Source: Clostridia bacterium (GTDB taxonomy: Bacteria; Bacillota; Clostridia; Christensenellales; UBA1242). Taken from it: a stretch of 64,000 bases of DNA. The DNA lies in the NCBI GenBank assembly GCA_017452445.1, contig JAFTMH010000003.1, positions 124,001-188,000 of the forward strand. Direction: 5' to 3'. The position numbers and the translations under genes were made by a program. The notes under the pieces were generated by a model that searched no databases, had not been told where the DNA came from, and was given only the letters and a program-made list of their open reading frames with translations. Shown piece by piece: positions 62,976 to 64,000 of the stretch (positions are counted from its first letter, which is position 1; each line of letters opens with the position of its first letter).

Positions 62976-64000
62976 TGAAGATTGTTTGTCAATCTGTAGA
63001 ATTTGAAAAGGATATGCAAGATCTTGTCAATCTCTTTTATGAAGATGATTGTCCTTTTTCTATCCAACATTCTTCTTCAAGAAACGCAAATCAATTGCAA
63101 AGTTTTTTGAAAGTTGAAATTGATGGACAAGAAAAGCAATATTTCAAGGCATACACTTTGCCAGCTCAAATGACAGTGTTGCAAGAAAAGAGTTTGCTTA
63201 AAAGACATTACAAAAACCATTTGTATGAAGTTTTGAGCACAATTTCTGGCAAAAAATTGCCATGGGGATCGCTTACAGGCGTCAGACCAACAAAGTTTGC
63301 CAGAGATTTGATTGACAGGGGCGAGGTGAAAAGTCACCTTATTTCTGAAATTTTGTCAAAGGACTATCATGTTTCGCAAGACAAGGCAAAACTTGCAGTG
63401 CAAATTTTGAAAAATCAAAGATGCATCATCAAAAATGATAAGTTGATTGATTTGTTTATCAACATACCTATCTGTCCAACAAGATGCAATTATTGCTCGT
63501 TTATTTCAAACGAACTTTGGACAGTTAAGGACAAGGTTGACACTTATCTCGATTGTGTGATCAAAGAATTGGAAGCAGTGAAAAAACTTATTGCCGAAAA
63601 GTATTATATCGTGCGCACAATCTACATAGGTGGTGGCACACCAAGCGTGCTTACTGAAAAACAACTTGAAAGACTTTTGGCTGCAATTGGTTATTGGGTG
63701 ACAGAGTTTACGGTTGAATGTGGCAGAGCAGACACCATCACAAGAGAAAAACTTGAAATCTTGAAAAAATATGGGGTTACTCGCATTTCAATCAATCCTC
63801 AAACATTTTGCGAAAGCACTTTGAAGAAGATTGGCAGAAAGACAACAAATCAACAAGTTTTGGACGCTTATATGCTTGCGATGGAATATGACTTTGTTGT
63901 GAATATGGACATTATTGCTGGGCTTGGCGAAGAAAGATTGCGCACTTTCAAAAGCACAATCAAAATTTTGCTCGAACTTTATCCACACAACATCACCGTG
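62975..64000 (+). CDS. hemZ: HemZ-type radical SAM coproporphyrinogen dehydrogenase-like protein, 3' end outside window
   Basis: First 342 codons of a HemZ-family radical SAM protein; the frame stays open to the window end. The N-terminal domain has the family segment WGSLTGVRPTKF, and the iron-sulfur motif CPTRCNYC places Cys167, Cys171 and Cys174, followed by GGGTPSVL and a R-I-S-I-N-P-Q-T stretch. The family is related to oxygen-independent coproporphyrinogen III oxidase (HemN); the enzyme's true substrate is unsure. The ATG overlaps the rel stop (TAATG), with AGGAG 9 bases upstream, so it is part of the recJ-rel operon. In many Clostridia hemZ lies near rel but with apt and dtd between; those are absent here. 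Confidence 0.93.
   Translation, partial: MKIVCQSVEFEKDMQDLVNLFYEDDCPFSIQHSSSRNANQLQSFLKVEIDGQEKQYFKAYTLPAQMTVLQEKSLLKRHYKNHLYEVLSTISGKKLPWGSLTGVRPTKFARDLIDRGEVKSHLISEILSKDYHVSQDKAKLAVQILKNQRCIIKNDKLIDLFINIPICPTRCNYCSFISNELWTVKDKVDTYLDCVIKELEAVKKLIAEKYYIVRTIYIGGGTPSVLTEKQLERLLAAIGYWVTEFTVECGRADTITREKLEILKKYGVTRISINPQTFCESTLKKIGRKTTNQQVLDAYMLAMEYDFVVNMDIIAGLGEERLRTFKSTIKILLELYPHNITV

Noticed and set aside
1..64000. CRISPR arrays, insertion sequences, prophage genes
   Set aside because: No regularly spaced repeats, transposases or phage structural genes seen; the repeats present are coding protein-module repeats.

Overview
This is an AT-rich bacterial chromosome segment with dense genes, short intergenic gaps, clear TTGACA/TATAAT promoters (often with an extended TGn before the -10) and U-tailed hairpin terminators. 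The gene content points to an anaerobic, low-GC Firmicutes-like lineage, probably an uncultured gut-type Clostridia relative: a YycJ/WalJ-type hydrolase, a DUF1858 protein, a class II aldolase, ABC-F and GNAT genes, and a recJ-relA-hemZ operon. The lineage is inferred from content and order, not from any search. I see no rRNA, CRISPR array, insertion sequence, integrase or relaxase.

Layout. 1-12560 is the 3' part of a giant beta-helix-type surface protein gene, followed closely by a RadC/JAMM gene. 13368-16107 holds two divergent small membrane proteins that look like paralogues, and an ABC-2 exporter pair. 16195-21703 is a nucleotide-excision-repair block (uvrB, an unrecognised gene, uvrA). 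21782-26318 holds a WalJ-type hydrolase, a second RadC, a small lipoprotein, hflX, a DUF1858 gene and a two-module PRC-barrel-like gene. 26559-39626 is an apparent two-gene operon: a VirB4/TraC-type ATPase and a 3441-residue lipoprotein that is co-linear over a long stretch with the giant protein at the window start. 39936-47239 is rpoB-rpoC behind a leader with a terminator-like hairpin. 47541-51000 holds an unrecognised gene and a lipid-anchored SGNH esterase whose promoter carries a run of ten G in its spacer. 51115-56762 holds fructose-bisphosphate aldolase, a GNAT/ABC-F/GNAT operon, a phosphoesterase operon and a likely structured RNA. 56822-64000 holds a second candidate RNA, tRNA-Leu(CAA), a zincin-type peptidase, and recJ, rel and hemZ (the last cut by the window end).

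Together these are housekeeping genes (transcription, repair, stringent response, ribosome rescue) interleaved with an unusually large investment in the cell surface: two giant proteins, a secreted esterase lipoprotein and a conjugation-type ATPase with no conjugation genes nearby. The strongest candidates for something undescribed are the VirB4-like ATPase/giant lipoprotein operon, the G10 tract between -35 and -10 of the esterase promoter (a likely phase-variation switch), and two unassigned small RNAs. Other points of note are leaderless uvrB, walJ and hflX messages, a Rel protein whose hydrolase motifs are gone, and a glutamine in RpoB at the main rifampicin-contact histidine.
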